Counted from the stretch's first letter, positions 17,773 through 27,218 are shown. The stretch is 46,070 nt of DNA from Gammaproteobacteria bacterium (GCA_011775625.1 JAABYT010000025.1:75899-121968), one strand, 5' to 3'. Numbers and translations: made by a program. Notes: a model not told the origin generated them from the sequence alone.

Positions 17773-18461
17773 CTGTTCGATGCGTCACGTTCGATCTGGA
17801 CGACACCCTGTGGGAATGCGGGCCGATTCTGCTCGCTGCCGAGGAGGCGTTCTACGACTGGATCAGCCGCCACTACGCGCCCATTGCCGAGCGCTACTCC
17901 CTCGTCGAGCTGGTCTCGCATCGACGCGAATTTTTCCAGCGTTTCCCGGAGATGGAGCACGACTTGACCGGTCTGCGACGTCGCTGGCTGCACCATCTGG
18001 CCGAGAGCTTCGGCTTCGGTCCGGAGCTCGTAGACCCCGCCTTTCGCGTTTTCTGGGAGCATCGTAACGCGGTGACGCTTTTCGAGGAGGCGCATGCCTT
18101 GCTCGACGGCATGCGCGAGCGCTATGCCGTCGGCGCCATCACGAACGGCAATGCCGACGTGCATCATATCGGTATCGGACACTACTTCGACTTCGTCATC
18201 ACCGCCGCCGAGGCGGGGGCCGCCAAGCCGCAACCGGAGATTTTTCACGCCGCGCTGAGCGCCGCCGGCGTCGACGCGCATCAGGCCGTGCACGTGGGTG
18301 ACGATCCGAAACGCGACGTGCACGGCGCCAAAGCCGTCGGCATGCGCACCGTGTGGATCAACGTCGACGGCAAGCCGTGGCCGGGGGGAGCCTCGCCGGA
18401 CGCCGAGATCCGCACCCTCGACCAGCTCGAGCCGGTGCTCGACGCGTGGCGCGAAACCTGA
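17769..18461 (+). CDS. HAD superfamily phosphatase, YigB-like
   Basis: 230 aa. All HAD motifs are present: DLDDT (Asp9 nucleophile, Asp11), ITNGNAD, the Lys of AAKPQPEIF and VGDDPKRDV. The helical cap lies at about 20-100. The closest pattern is YigB, a phosphatase acting on 5-amino-6-(5-phosphoribitylamino)uracil in riboflavin synthesis, though these enzymes are promiscuous. It could in principle supply the MurNAc-6-phosphate phosphatase (MupP) that the nearby amgK-murU pathway needs, but the sequence looks more YigB-like. Start ATG overlaps the ATL stop. Confidence 0.88.
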   Translation: MTVRCVTFDLDDTLWECGPILLAAEEAFYDWISRHYAPIAERYSLVELVSHRREFFQRFPEMEHDLTGLRRRWLHHLAESFGFGPELVDPAFRVFWEHRNAVTLFEEAHALLDGMRERYAVGAITNGNADVHHIGIGHYFDFVITAAEAGAAKPQPEIFHAALSAAGVDAHQAVHVGDDPKRDVHGAKAVGMRTVWINVDGKPWPGGASPDAEIRTLDQLEPVLDAWRET

Positions 18462-18605
18462 GCGCGGCGACTTTCCTCGAGGTCCCCGACGCACGTCCGG
18501 TGCGCTCTACGCGACGCCCGCCCGCGCGCGAGGCCGTGCGTGCCGGCGCCCACCGCCTACATGACGCGCTGGTGATCGCATGCGACGGCCGTTTATGTTG
18601 AGCAC

Positions 18606-18622
18606 GCGTCATCGCGTGACGC
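18606..18622. other. Short inverted repeat upstream of the comEA-like gene
   Basis: GCGTCA-TCGCG-TGACGC, a 6-bp stem with a 5-nt loop, in the 224-bp gap between the HAD gene and the ComEA-like gene. It could be an operator or the HAD operon's 3' hairpin. No other feature is seen in that gap. Confidence 0.3.
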
Positions 18623-18685
18623 CCGGGCGCACGCGGTCATTCGACGCAAGACAATGGAAGTCAAACGCTGAGCAAGGAGAGTCAC

Positions 18686-18961
18686 ATGTTCAATGCCCGT
18701 CGTCTCATGGCCTGTGCCATTCTGGCGGCTGCCGGCGTGGTGAACGCCGCGGAGCCCGTGAATATCAACACTGCCGACGCCGAGACCCTCGCTTCGGCCA
18801 TCAACGGTGTCGGGCTGAAGAAAGCCCGCGAGATCGTCGCCTATCGGCGGCAGAACGGGGCGTTCGCGAGCGTCGACGATCTGACCAAGGTCAATGGCAT
18901 CGGTGCCCGAACCGTGGAGACGAGCCGTGAACGGCTGACGGTCGAGGAAAGCGGCGAGTAG
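18686..18961 (+). CDS. ComEA-family helix-hairpin-helix protein, periplasmic
   Basis: 91 aa. Sec signal peptide (MFNARRLMACAILAAAGVVNA-AE), then one HhH domain: VNINTADAETLASAINGVGLKKAREIVAYR and DLTKVNGIGARTVE. The GVG and GIG turns are those that bind the DNA backbone. Short single-HhH forms are widespread in proteobacteria and resemble the ComEA receptor that ratchets DNA into the periplasm, although a role in uptake here is inferred. AAGGAG Shine-Dalgarno precedes the ATG. Confidence 0.9.
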   Translation: MFNARRLMACAILAAAGVVNAAEPVNINTADAETLASAINGVGLKKAREIVAYRRQNGAFASVDDLTKVNGIGARTVETSRERLTVEESGE

Positions 18962-18972
18962 GCTGACGAAGG

Positions 18973-19019
18973 CTCTGCCCCTCCCGACGGGGGCGCATGC
19001 CTCCGCGGGAGGGGGAGAG
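18973..19019. terminator. Large hairpin between convergent comEA-like and murU genes
   Basis: A 14-nt arm (18973-18986) pairs with 19006-19019 with a single mismatch, giving a long GC-rich stem with a 19-nt loop that itself partly pairs. It lies 11 bp after the ComEA-like stop and 84 bp beyond the murU stop, so it can serve both convergent units. No T-run follows, so Rho-independent termination is uncertain. Confidence 0.5.
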
Positions 19020-19102
19020 GATGTCGGCCACGATGAGCGGCGTCGCGAGTGATGCTCTGCGCCCAGCGGATCCCTTTCGGCCCGCCCACGAAAACGGGCG
19101 CC

Positions 19103-19774
19103 TCACGAGCCCCTCGCGCGTAACCAGCGGTCCAGCTCCGCGAGGCGCGCGGGTGTGCCGACATCCCACCACTCGCCGGCGTAATACTCGCCGCTCACCC
19201 GATCCCTGCGACAGGCATCGAACAGCAGCGGCGCCAGGGGAAAGCGCTCGTCGTTCGTATCCGAGAAAAGCTCCGGTCGATACACGCCGATTCCGCTGAA
19301 CGTGAGCCGCTCGCCCTGGGATCGGCGAACGCGCGTCCCTTCGAGGGCGAAATCTCCTTCGGGGTGATGATCGGGATTGTCCACCAGCACCAGGTGGGCG
19401 AGGCTGTCGAAGCCGGCGGCGAGTTGCCGGAAGGGAAAATCCGTCCAGATGTCGGCATTCACGGCCAGGAAAGGAGCCTGGCCGAGCAGCGCCAGCGCAC
19501 GGCGGATCCCGCCGCCGGTCTCGAGCGCCCCCTCAGGCTCCCGGGAGTAAACGATGCGTGCGCCGAACTCGCCGCCATCACCGAGACGCTGCTCTATCTG
19601 AGCACCCTGCCAGGCGTGATTCACCACCAGCTCTTGAAAACCCTCGGCGACGAGTCTCTGGATCAGGTGAACGATGAGGGGCTGGTCGGCGACGCACAGA
19701 AGCGGTTTCGGCACCGAATCGGTCAGCGGCCGCATGCGCTCGCCGCGGCCGGCCGCGAGCAGCATGGCCTTCAA
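19103..19774 (-). CDS. murU: N-acetylmuramate alpha-1-phosphate uridylyltransferase
   Basis: 223 aa nucleotidyltransferase. The signature LAAGRGERMRPLTDSVPKPLL lies at residues 6-26. The metal Asp is in AVNADIWTDFP and the substrate region in GIGVYRPELFS. MurU converts MurNAc-1-P to UDP-MurNAc, the last step of the Pseudomonas-type recycling route that bypasses MurA and GlcNAc-enolpyruvyl synthesis, and so gives intrinsic fosfomycin tolerance. The start overlaps the amgK stop (ATGA), as in Pseudomonas, which supports this over a generic glucose-1-phosphate enzyme. Confidence 0.92.
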   Translation of the reverse strand: MKAMLLAAGRGERMRPLTDSVPKPLLCVADQPLIVHLIQRLVAEGFQELVVNHAWQGAQIEQRLGDGGEFGARIVYSREPEGALETGGGIRRALALLGQAPFLAVNADIWTDFPFRQLAAGFDSLAHLVLVDNPDHHPEGDFALEGTRVRRSQGERLTFSGIGVYRPELFSDTNDERFPLAPLLFDACRRDRVSGEYYAGEWWDVGTPARLAELDRWLRARGS

Positions 19775-20802
19775 GGGCTCAGCTCCGCTAGGCGCGCGAG
19801 GGTACGCGCGTTATTGCGTTCGAGCTTGGCAATGACGTCCAGATCGTCGAGCAGCTGGCGCAATGCCGCCAGCGCCGGCTGGCGCTCGCACTCTGCCATC
19901 AGGTATCGAAGTGTCAACGGAATGTCCCGGAGATAGTCAGGCTTGGCGTCGCGATAGAACAGACGACAGAAGATACCGGCGATCTTGAGATGGCGCTGTG
20001 CGCCGACGAAGTCGACGTCGCACAGAAATTGCCGGGGATCGGCGCTGACCGGCACGCCCCGGGAAAGCGCGTCCCCATGGTACTCGATCAACCACTCCTC
20101 GACGCGCGCGGCTGGCCACTCGATATAAACGTCGCGCAGCAAGCTCACCACGTCATAGGCGGCTGGGCCCGCAACGGCATCCTGGAAGTCCAGAACGCCG
20201 GGATTGCGAACGCGCGTATGCATGAGATTGCGCGAATGATAGTCGCGGTGGACGAAGACCTTCGCTTGCTGTTCGAATCTTTCCGCCAGCACGCGAAAGA
20301 TTTCCGACAACGCTTTCCCGAGCGCGCCCGCGGTGTCGATACCAAGGTGCCGCCTGAGAAACCACTCGTCAAACAGCGCGAGCTCCTGCATGACGAGCGC
20401 GGTATCGTAGCCGGGCACCGAATCCGGCGGTACCCGCACCTGCATGCGCAACAGGGTATCCAATGCCTCCCCATAGAGGCTCGACGCGCTGTCGGCATCG
20501 AGCGCATCGAGGTAGCTGCGCTGGCCAAGATCCTCGAGAAGTAGAAAACCGCAGGCGAGATCGCGCGCATAGATGGCCGGGACATGAACTTCGGCACTCG
20601 CGAGCAGATCGCTCACCGCTACATAGGGACGGCAGTCTTCTCTGTCGGGGGGCGCATCCATGAGTATCTTCGACCCGCCGTCCAAGCGGATGCGGAAATA
20701 ACGACGAAAGCTGGCGTCCGAGGAAGCCGGCTGCAGATCGACGTCCACCACGCCAAGCGTGCTCCGAAGCCACTGGCGGGCCTGTTCGAGACGTTCGATC
20801 AT
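19771..20802 (-). CDS. amgK: N-acetylmuramate/N-acetylglucosamine anomeric kinase
   Basis: 343 aa from the ATG at 20802 (MIERLEQARQWL); an open frame continues upstream but has no conserved sequence. Aminoglycoside-phosphotransferase fold: SSDASFRRYFRI is the nucleotide loop, VFVHRDYHSRNLM the catalytic loop and GVLDFQDAVAGPAAYD the metal loop. AmgK phosphorylates the anomeric carbon of MurNAc or GlcNAc, feeding MurU. The third enzyme, MupP, is not identified in this window. Confidence 0.92.
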   Translation of the reverse strand: MIERLEQARQWLRSTLGVVDVDLQPASSDASFRRYFRIRLDGGSKILMDAPPDREDCRPYVAVSDLLASAEVHVPAIYARDLACGFLLLEDLGQRSYLDALDADSASSLYGEALDTLLRMQVRVPPDSVPGYDTALVMQELALFDEWFLRRHLGIDTAGALGKALSEIFRVLAERFEQQAKVFVHRDYHSRNLMHTRVRNPGVLDFQDAVAGPAAYDVVSLLRDVYIEWPAARVEEWLIEYHGDALSRGVPVSADPRQFLCDVDFVGAQRHLKIAGIFCRLFYRDAKPDYLRDIPLTLRYLMAECERQPALAALRQLLDDLDVIAKLERNNARTLARLAELSP

Positions 20803-20961
20803 CGGGTCGGTGTGATGAGGAGGGCTTTCGCTTGAGCTTAGCACGCGTTTCGGGGCGATTTTCGCGACATCGCGTTTTCGATACCATGCCAGACGCGCGG
20901 CGGTAATGGGGGCCGTTCGCGGCAATCTTCGCTCAACCCGGCTGTCCGTGGAGCTCGCATA

Positions 20962-21924
20962 TTGTTGACCTATCTCGCCGTCCTCGCGGGTCTCGCGCTG
21001 CTCGTTTGGGGCTCCGATCGATTCGTCCTCGGCGCATCTGCTGCCGCGCGCAATCTTGGCGTCTCGCCGCTTTTCATCGGCCTGACCATCGTCGGTATGG
21101 GCACCTCGGCGCCGGAGATTCTGGTCTCGGCGAGCGCCGCGCTGTACGGCAACCCGGGGATCGCCATCGGCAACGCCGTGGGATCGAATATCGCCAACAT
21201 CGGGCTCGTGCTCGGCGTCACGGCGCTGGTACGGGGAGTGGTCGTGCGCACCAAGATCTTCCGCGTCGAGTTTCCCATCATGTTCGCGGTCATCGGCATC
21301 GCATGGCTGAGGCTCGGCGACGGTACGCTCGACGAGGCCGATGGCGTCGTTCTGGGCTTGGCATTCCTGTTTCTCCTGCTGCTCATGGCGGGAATTGCCG
21401 AGCGCGCGCGCCGAACCGATCCGCTGCGCCGGGAGTTCAGCGAGGAGATCCCCGCCACTGTCGGCACCGTCCGTGCCCTGCTGCTGTTCGCTATCGGTCT
21501 AGCGGCGTTGCTTGTCGGCTCGAGGCTGATCGTATGGGGGGCGGTGGGCATCGCGCGCAGCTTCGAGGTCAGCGATATGCTCATCGGTCTAACGGTGGTC
21601 GCGATCGGCACCAGTCTTCCCGAGCTCGCCGCCTCCATCGCCAGTGTTCTCAAGGACGAGCCGGACATTGCGGTCGGCAATGCAATCGGGTCCAATATGT
21701 TCAATCTGCTGCCGGTGCTGGTTCTGCCGGGTCTCATCGCTCCCGCGGCGGTGCCGCCTGAAGCGTTGCAGCGCGATTTTCCCGTCATGCTGGTCCTGAG
21801 CGTGGCCCTGGCGATCATGGCGTGGGGATTTCGCGGCCCCGGGCATATCGCCCGTTGGGAAGGCGCCGTGCTGGTCTTTGCCTTCCTGGGCTACCAGGGA
21901 CTTCTGTACGTTTCCGCGGCCTGA
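20962..21924 (+). CDS. yrbG: Calcium/sodium antiporter family protein (YrbG-like)
   Basis: 320 aa, ten membrane helices in two inverted halves. Each half has an alpha repeat: GMGTSAPEILVSASAAL with NAVGSNIANIG, and AIGTSLPELAASIASV with NAIGSNMFNLLPV. These are the Na+/Ca2+ exchanger ion-site motifs. The start is TTG at 20962, with GGAG eight bases upstream. In E. coli yrbG also heads the kdsD-kdsC-lpt operon; here 147 bp separate it from kdsD. Transported ion is inferred from the family. Confidence 0.93.
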   Translation: MLTYLAVLAGLALLVWGSDRFVLGASAAARNLGVSPLFIGLTIVGMGTSAPEILVSASAALYGNPGIAIGNAVGSNIANIGLVLGVTALVRGVVVRTKIFRVEFPIMFAVIGIAWLRLGDGTLDEADGVVLGLAFLFLLLLMAGIAERARRTDPLRREFSEEIPATVGTVRALLLFAIGLAALLVGSRLIVWGAVGIARSFEVSDMLIGLTVVAIGTSLPELAASIASVLKDEPDIAVGNAIGSNMFNLLPVLVLPGLIAPAAVPPEALQRDFPVMLVLSVALAIMAWGFRGPGHIARWEGAVLVFAFLGYQGLLYVSAA

Positions 21925-22071
21925 GCGCGACGAATCGAGCCTCACCCGCAACAAAGGGCTAAGCTATTGAAACCCGGTCCTGGTGACCCCAACTGACCGG
22001 CCATGCCTGCGGGGCGGGGGCACGCGCTCGCGTCGAACGGCAGGCCTCGGCGACAGACATCGGAGGGGCTG

Positions 22072-23121
22072 ATGGCACTCAAGCAGGCGACCAGCGTACC
22101 CCCCTGCAGCCCGCGGGCCGCCGCTGGGGCGGTGATCGAAGGCGGGGCGCGCTCGGACGCGAGCCTGTGCAAATCCGGCGTGGAAGTGATCGAAACCGAG
22201 GCCAGGGCGTTGAGCTCGCTGGTGAGCCGGATCGATCACGATTTCGCGCAAGCCTGTCGGCTGATGCTCCAGTGCAAGGGCCGCGTGGTGGTCACCGGCA
22301 TGGGTAAATCCGGTCACGTGGGACGCAAGATCGCCGCGACCCTGGCGAGTGCCGGGACACCGTCGTTTTTCATGCACCCGGGTGAGGCCAGCCACGGAGA
22401 CCTCGGCATGATAACCGCCGGTGACGTGGTGCTTGCCATTTCCAACTCCGGCGGTACCAGCGAGATCGTCACGATTCTGCCCCTCATCAAGCGCCTCGGG
22501 GTCCCGCTCGTCACGCTCACCGGCGATCCCCGTTCACGCATGGCCGAGGCGGCCGACGTGAATATCAATGTGGGCGTCGAAGAGGAAGCCTGTCCGCTCG
22601 GACTCGCGCCCACCGCCAGCACGACCGCGACCCTTGCGATGGGCGATGCGCTCGCCATTGCTTTGCTGGAAGCGCGCGGTTTCAGTGCCGAGGATTTCGC
22701 CCGTTCCCATCCCGGCGGCCGTCTGGGAAGGCGCCTGCTGCTGCACGTTGCCGACATCATGCACACCGGCGACGATATGCCGAGTGTCTCCATGGACGTG
22801 CCCATCTCGCAGGCTTTGATGGAAATGACGCGAACCGGCCTCGGTACGACCGCCATCGTCGACGATAACCGTAAAGTGCTTGGTATCTACACTGACGGTG
22901 ACCTGCGCCGCACACTGGATCGGGAGTTGGATGTGCACAAGGCGAGAATTGCCGAGGTCATGACCACCGAATGTGTGACGGTGTCTCCGAATATATTGGC
23001 GGCAGAAGGGCTCAAAGTCATGGAGGATCGCGAGATCAATGCCCTGCTGGTCGTCGACGAGGATCACCGCCTCGTGGGCGTGCTGAGCATGCACGATCTT
23101 CTACGCGCAGGGGTGATCTGA
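22072..23121 (+). CDS. kdsD: D-arabinose 5-phosphate isomerase
   Basis: 349 aa from the ATG at 22072, preceded by GGAGGGG. Converts ribulose 5-P to arabinose 5-P, the first step to Kdo for LPS. The SIS domain (about 55-200) has GMGKSGHVGRKIAATLASAGTPSFF and SNSGGTSEI, and the active His is in GEASHGDLGM. Two CBS domains follow (about 225-345: IMHTGDDMP, IYTDGDLRR, VMTTECVTV). The upstream frame is open to 22003 but lacks homology. The stop is directly followed by the kdsC start. Confidence 0.96.
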   Translation: MALKQATSVPPCSPRAAAGAVIEGGARSDASLCKSGVEVIETEARALSSLVSRIDHDFAQACRLMLQCKGRVVVTGMGKSGHVGRKIAATLASAGTPSFFMHPGEASHGDLGMITAGDVVLAISNSGGTSEIVTILPLIKRLGVPLVTLTGDPRSRMAEAADVNINVGVEEEACPLGLAPTASTTATLAMGDALAIALLEARGFSAEDFARSHPGGRLGRRLLLHVADIMHTGDDMPSVSMDVPISQALMEMTRTGLGTTAIVDDNRKVLGIYTDGDLRRTLDRELDVHKARIAEVMTTECVTVSPNILAAEGLKVMEDREINALLVVDEDHRLVGVLSMHDLLRAGVI

Positions 23122-23667
23122 TTGTTCGACGCGTCGCCGGAAGTCTTGGTGCGGGCCGCCAAGATCAAGCTGCTCCTCTTCGATGTCGATGGCGTGCTCA
23201 CTGACGGTCGCCTGCTTCTCGGTGACAACGGTGTAGAGTACAAGGCCTTTCACTCCCGGGATGGTCACGGCATGAAAATGCTTGCGAGCACCGGAGTCGA
23301 GCTCGCCATCATAACGGGACGTCGCTCTCAGCTTGTCAGCGAGCGTATGGCATCGCTTGGAATCACCCACGTGTATCAGGGGCATGCGTCCAAGCTACCG
23401 GTCTTCGAGAAGCTCGTCCGCGATCTCGAGCTGTCCGAGTCCGATACCGCCTACGTGGGTGACGACGTCGTCGATCTCGGAATCATGGCGCGGGCCGGCC
23501 TGGCGGTGGCGGTGGCGAACGCCCATCCACTGGTTCTGGAGCGCGCACACTGGCACACGCGAGCCGAGGGCGGGGGCGGCGCCGCTCGCGAGGTCTGCGA
23601 TCTGATCATGCATGCCCAGGGCACTCTCGAGAACATCCACCGTGAATATCTCATGGGAAACGTCTGA
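23122..23667 (+). CDS. kdsC: 3-deoxy-D-manno-octulosonate 8-phosphate phosphatase
   Basis: 181 aa, capless HAD phosphatase that forms tetramers. The catalytic motif is LLFDVDGVLTDG; then SRDGHGMKML, ITGRRS, the Lys of HASKLPVFEKL and YVGDDVVDLGIM. It releases phosphate from Kdo-8-P. The start is a TTG immediately after the kdsD stop with no gap, implying coupling. The product of KdsA, needed between KdsD and KdsC, is encoded elsewhere. Confidence 0.95.
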   Translation: MFDASPEVLVRAAKIKLLLFDVDGVLTDGRLLLGDNGVEYKAFHSRDGHGMKMLASTGVELAIITGRRSQLVSERMASLGITHVYQGHASKLPVFEKLVRDLELSESDTAYVGDDVVDLGIMARAGLAVAVANAHPLVLERAHWHTRAEGGGGAAREVCDLIMHAQGTLENIHREYLMGNV

Positions 23668-23674
23668 GCAGCCC

Positions 23675-24310
23675 GTGCTGACAGCAGGCGGGTCCGGCGT
23701 TGCCAAACGGCTGGGCATCCTCGCCAGGTCCGGCCTCACCTCGGCCGTCGCCACCTGGCTACCGGCCGCGGTGCTGGTGACACTCGCCGTCGCCAGCGGT
23801 CTGTGGCTGGCGGCCATCGGTCAGCCCCAGGGCCAATCCGCGCGTTTCACGGGCCGCGCTCCGGATCTGACCATGGAAGAGTTCGAGGTGACGACCATGG
23901 GCGAGGACGGCAATCCGCTGCGCCGCCTCTCGGCTGCATACATGGCGCATTTCAACACGACCGGGACAAAGGAGCTGAGGCATCCGCATCTGGTTGTCTA
24001 CCGGTCAGGATCGGAGCCGTGGCACATCGCCTCGGAGCGAGGCTGGATCTCGGCTGATAACGACGTTCTCATGTTGCTAGGGAGGGTCGACATCTGGCGT
24101 AATTACCCGCAGGGGAGGCGCGAGATTCACATCGAGACAGAGGACCTACGGGTGCTGCCCGATGTCGAATTCGCGGAAACGGCCCTGCCGGTCGCCATCA
24201 GCACACCGGAATCGCTGACCCGCGGCGTCGGCATGCGGGCTTATCTGGGCGAGAACCGCGTGCAGCTGCTTTCCCGGGTCAAGACGACGATCGAGCCCTT
24301 GCAACGATGA
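23675..24310 (+). CDS. lptC: LPS export system protein LptC
   Basis: 211 aa from the GTG at 23675, 7 bp after the kdsC stop; a GTG at 23642 is an alternative. One membrane helix (about 29-50, WLPAAVLVTLAVASGLWLAAI) anchors a periplasmic beta-jellyroll. Typical stretches are MEEFEVTTMGEDGNPLRRLSAAYMAHF, ASERGWISADNDVLMLLG and LTRGVGMRAYLGENRVQLLSRVK. LptC links LptB2FG to the LptA bridge that carries LPS to the outer membrane. Its position between kdsC and lptA confirms the assignment. Confidence 0.94.
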   Translation: MLTAGGSGVAKRLGILARSGLTSAVATWLPAAVLVTLAVASGLWLAAIGQPQGQSARFTGRAPDLTMEEFEVTTMGEDGNPLRRLSAAYMAHFNTTGTKELRHPHLVVYRSGSEPWHIASERGWISADNDVLMLLGRVDIWRNYPQGRREIHIETEDLRVLPDVEFAETALPVAISTPESLTRGVGMRAYLGENRVQLLSRVKTTIEPLQR

Positions 24311-24323
24311 GCGACGGCGATCG

Positions 24324-24863
24324 ATGAACATGCGTTTGAACATTACATTGCTGGTGCCGTTGGCGTTTGTCGTGTTTGCGACCAACGGTGCTCAGGCGCG
24401 CTCCACGGATCGCGAGCAGCCCATCGTGATCGAAGCGAGCACCGCCGAGGCCGATAATCGCAAACAGGTCACCGTATACCGGGGCGATGTCGTCATCGAG
24501 CAGGGAACACTGCGCATCACCGGTGACACGGTCTGGATCCACTACGACGACGCCAACACAATCACGAAAGCGGTTTCGGTCGGTAAGCCGGCCAAATTTC
24601 GGCAGCTGCCCGATGACAAGGAGCACTACATGACGGCGCATGCCGATCGCATGGAATACCACGCCGATCAGGACCTGATATTCCTGCTGGGAAACGCGCG
24701 TTACGGCGAAGGACAGGACAAGATTACGGCCGAGCGAATCGTCTACGATTCGCGCAGGGGGCGTGTGAAAGCGGAAGCCCAAGCGGACGCCGTTGACAAA
24801 AACGGCGATGCTTCCAGCGATTCGGGCCGCGTGAGAATCACGATTATGCCGAAGAAAAAATGA
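24324..24863 (+). CDS. lptA: LPS transport periplasmic protein LptA
   Basis: 179 aa. Signal peptide ([27 protein letters not shown]), then the OstA/LptA jellyroll: [33 protein letters not shown], and [26 protein letters not shown]. The C terminus is basic (MPKKK). LptA oligomers bridge the periplasm. Lies 13 bp after lptC and 43 bp before lptB. Confidence 0.95.
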   Translation: MNMRLNITLLVPLAFVVFATNGAQARSTDREQPIVIEASTAEADNRKQVTVYRGDVVIEQGTLRITGDTVWIHYDDANTITKAVSVGKPAKFRQLPDDKEHYMTAHADRMEYHADQDLIFLLGNARYGEGQDKITAERIVYDSRRGRVKAEAQADAVDKNGDASSDSGRVRITIMPKKK

Positions 24864-24906
24864 TTCATTCGGAAATCGTTATCGGTGCGCCTTTGTTCGT
24901 GAATCC

Positions 24907-25632
24907 ATGAGCGTTCTGACGGCGCGCAGCCTCGTCAAAAGCTACAACTCGCGCTCGGTGGTCGACGGCGTCAGCCTGAGCGTTCGAAGCGGCGAGGTCG
25001 TCGGCCTGCTCGGACCCAACGGCGCAGGCAAAACGACGAGCTTCTATATGATTATCGGCCTGGTGGCGAGCGACGGCGGCGCCATTCATCTCGATGCCAA
25101 GGATCTGACCCGATATCCCATGCACATCAGGGCACGAATGGGGCTGGGTTACCTTCCCCAGGAACCGTCCGTGTTCCGGCGTCTCACCGTGGAGGAGAAT
25201 ATACTGGCGATTCTCGAGGTCCACCCCGGTCTCGAGCCGGCCGAGCAGAAGAAGCGCCTCGAAGAGCTGCTCGAGGAGCTGCATGTGGGCTATCTCAGGC
25301 GGCACCGCGGCGATAGTCTCTCCGGAGGCGAGCGTCGTAGGGTGGAGATCGCCAGGGCGCTTGCCTCTGAGCCGAAGTTCATGCTCCTGGATGAGCCTTT
25401 TGCCGGCGTCGATCCCATTTCCATCGTAGATATCAAGAGAATTATCAAATACTTAAGTGAGCGCGAGATCGGCGTGCTGATCACCGACCACAACGTGCGC
25501 GAGACCCTGGACATATGCGACAGAGCGTATATCGTGAACGAGGGGCGTATCATTGCCGAGGGCCGGCCTGAGGCTATTCTGCGCGACGAAAAGGTACGAG
25601 AAGTCTATTTGGGGCACGATTTCAGGTTGTGA
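24907..25632 (+). CDS. lptB: LPS export ABC transporter ATP-binding protein LptB
   Basis: 241 aa. Walker A GPNGAGKT (36-43), Q-loop near LPQEPSVFR, signature [15 protein letters not shown], Walker [12 protein letters not shown] and the His switch [10 protein letters not shown]. The C-terminal [12 protein letters not shown] is the LptB tail. It drives LPS extraction with LptFG, which are not in this window. Confidence 0.97.
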   Translation: MSVLTARSLVKSYNSRSVVDGVSLSVRSGEVVGLLGPNGAGKTTSFYMIIGLVASDGGAIHLDAKDLTRYPMHIRARMGLGYLPQEPSVFRRLTVEENILAILEVHPGLEPAEQKKRLEELLEELHVGYLRRHRGDSLSGGERRRVEIARALASEPKFMLLDEPFAGVDPISIVDIKRIIKYLSEREIGVLITDHNVRETLDICDRAYIVNEGRIIAEGRPEAILRDEKVREVYLGHDFRL

Positions 25633-25660
25633 CGGGCGCACTCGGGCGCCAAGGCCAGCC

Positions 25661-25669
25661 TGCTAAAAT
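25661..25669 (+). promoter_or_regulatory. Possible extended -10 promoter element upstream of rpoN
   Basis: TGCTAAAAT reads as TGn plus TAAAAT, an extended -10 box, 30 bp before the rpoN ATG, in an AT-rich patch between lptB and rpoN. No convincing -35 box is seen. rpoN also lacks an obvious Shine-Dalgarno sequence. Confidence 0.35.
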
Positions 25670-25698
25670 TTACAAATAAAAACCCGTTATTTCGCCAC

Positions 25699-27132
25699 AT
25701 GAAGCAATCGCTCCAGCTCCGCCTGGGTCAGCATCTGACGATGACCCCGCAGCTGCAGCAGGCTATCCGCCTGCTGCAACTCTCCACTATGGAGCTGCAA
25801 ATGGAGGTCCAGGAGGCGCTCGAGTCGAATCTCATGCTCGAGCTCGAGGATGAGGGCGCAAGCTCGACCACCGGCGACTCCCCAGCCGATGGCGGCGCGT
25901 CGGAACAGGATGTCGCGCCCGAGGATATTCCCTCGGAGCTGCCGGTCGACAGCGCCTGGGAAGACATCTACGACGGTGTCCCGGTGCACCATGGCGGTTC
26001 GGAAGTCAACGGCACCGAGTTCGAGAATCCCCGCGCCGAGTCCGAGACACTCAAGGATCATCTGCTCTGGCAGCTCGGCCTCACGCGAATGAGCGAGCTC
26101 GACCAGGTCATCGCCACGGCCATCATCGACAGCATCGATGAAGGCGGCTATCTCGGTGCAACGCTCGAGGACATTCACAAAAGTCTTTCGACGCCAGAGC
26201 TGGAGATCGATCTCGCCGAGATAGCAGCCGTCCTGCATCAGGTGCAGAACTTCGATCCAGTCGGTGTCGCGGCTCGGGATCCACGCGAATGCCTTTTGAT
26301 CCAGCTTCGTCAACGCCCCGACAACACACCCTGGCTACAGGCAGCGGTGACGCTCGTCGAAGACCACCTGGACCTGCTCGGTCAGCGAGACTACGCTCAG
26401 CTCATGCGCCTGCTCAAGCTGGAGAAGGAGGAGCTCCAGCGTGTAATCGAGCTGATTAAGACGCTTTCACCCCGCCCTGGGGACGCGCTCCAGTCGAATC
26501 CACCGGAATACGTAATCCCCGACGTCATCGTTCGCAAGGTCAAGGGGACGTGGCGCGTCGAGCTCAATCCGGATGCGTTTCCCAAGGTTCGGGTGAACTC
26601 TCAGTACGCGAGCCTCATTCGGCGCGCGGATAACAGCGCGGATAACAACTGCCTGAAAACTCATCTGCAGGAGGCACGCTGGCTGATCAAGAGCTTGAAA
26701 AGTCGAAGTGAAACCCTTCTCAAGGTCGCCACTTGCATTGTCAAGCGTCAACAGGCGTTCTTCGAGTATGGCGAAGAGGCGATGAAGCCCATGGTTCTGC
26801 ACGATATCGCCGAAGAGGTCGAGATGCACGAATCGACGATTTCACGGGTCACGACGCAGAAATTCATGCATACGCCGCGTGGGCTCTATGAGCTCAAATA
26901 CTTTTTCTCGAGCCACGTTCATACCGAGAGCGGCGCCGAGTGTTCATCGACGGCGATCCGCGCTCTTCTGAAGAAGCTCATAGCGGCGGAGAATTCACAA
27001 AAACCATTGAGTGACAGCAAGCTCGCTGCCATTCTCTCCGAGCAGGGAATAAAAGTGGCGCGTCGCACGGTCGCCAAGTATCGTGAGTCCATGGCGATCC
27101 CGTCTTCGAGCGAGCGCAAATCTCTGATGTGA
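25699..27132 (+). CDS. rpoN: RNA polymerase sigma-54 factor
   Basis: 477 aa. Region I is the Gln/Leu-rich activator-response segment ([24 protein letters not shown]). Region II is acidic (about 55-110). The core-binding domain is followed by the HTH ([28 protein letters not shown]), and the RpoN box [10 protein letters not shown] is at 454-463. Sigma-54 reads GG-GC (-24/-12) promoters with AAA+ activators. It sits in its standard place after lptB and before hpf-ptsN-rapZ. Confidence 0.97.
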   Translation: MKQSLQLRLGQHLTMTPQLQQAIRLLQLSTMELQMEVQEALESNLMLELEDEGASSTTGDSPADGGASEQDVAPEDIPSELPVDSAWEDIYDGVPVHHGGSEVNGTEFENPRAESETLKDHLLWQLGLTRMSELDQVIATAIIDSIDEGGYLGATLEDIHKSLSTPELEIDLAEIAAVLHQVQNFDPVGVAARDPRECLLIQLRQRPDNTPWLQAAVTLVEDHLDLLGQRDYAQLMRLLKLEKEELQRVIELIKTLSPRPGDALQSNPPEYVIPDVIVRKVKGTWRVELNPDAFPKVRVNSQYASLIRRADNSADNNCLKTHLQEARWLIKSLKSRSETLLKVATCIVKRQQAFFEYGEEAMKPMVLHDIAEEVEMHESTISRVTTQKFMHTPRGLYELKYFFSSHVHTESGAECSSTAIRALLKKLIAAENSQKPLSDSKLAAILSEQGIKVARRTVAKYRESMAIPSSSERKSLM

Positions 27133-27218
27133 AAGTGCTGGACTTGTCGAAGAGCGGGAAGAGCTTCCATAGCATTCGGCCGGATGCCGCATTTGCGCAA
27201 AAATAAAGGGGTAGTGCA

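Noticed and set aside
27133-27218. Possible sigma-54 promoter before hpf
   Set aside because: GG and GC pairs there are 11 or 15 bases apart, not the required ten.
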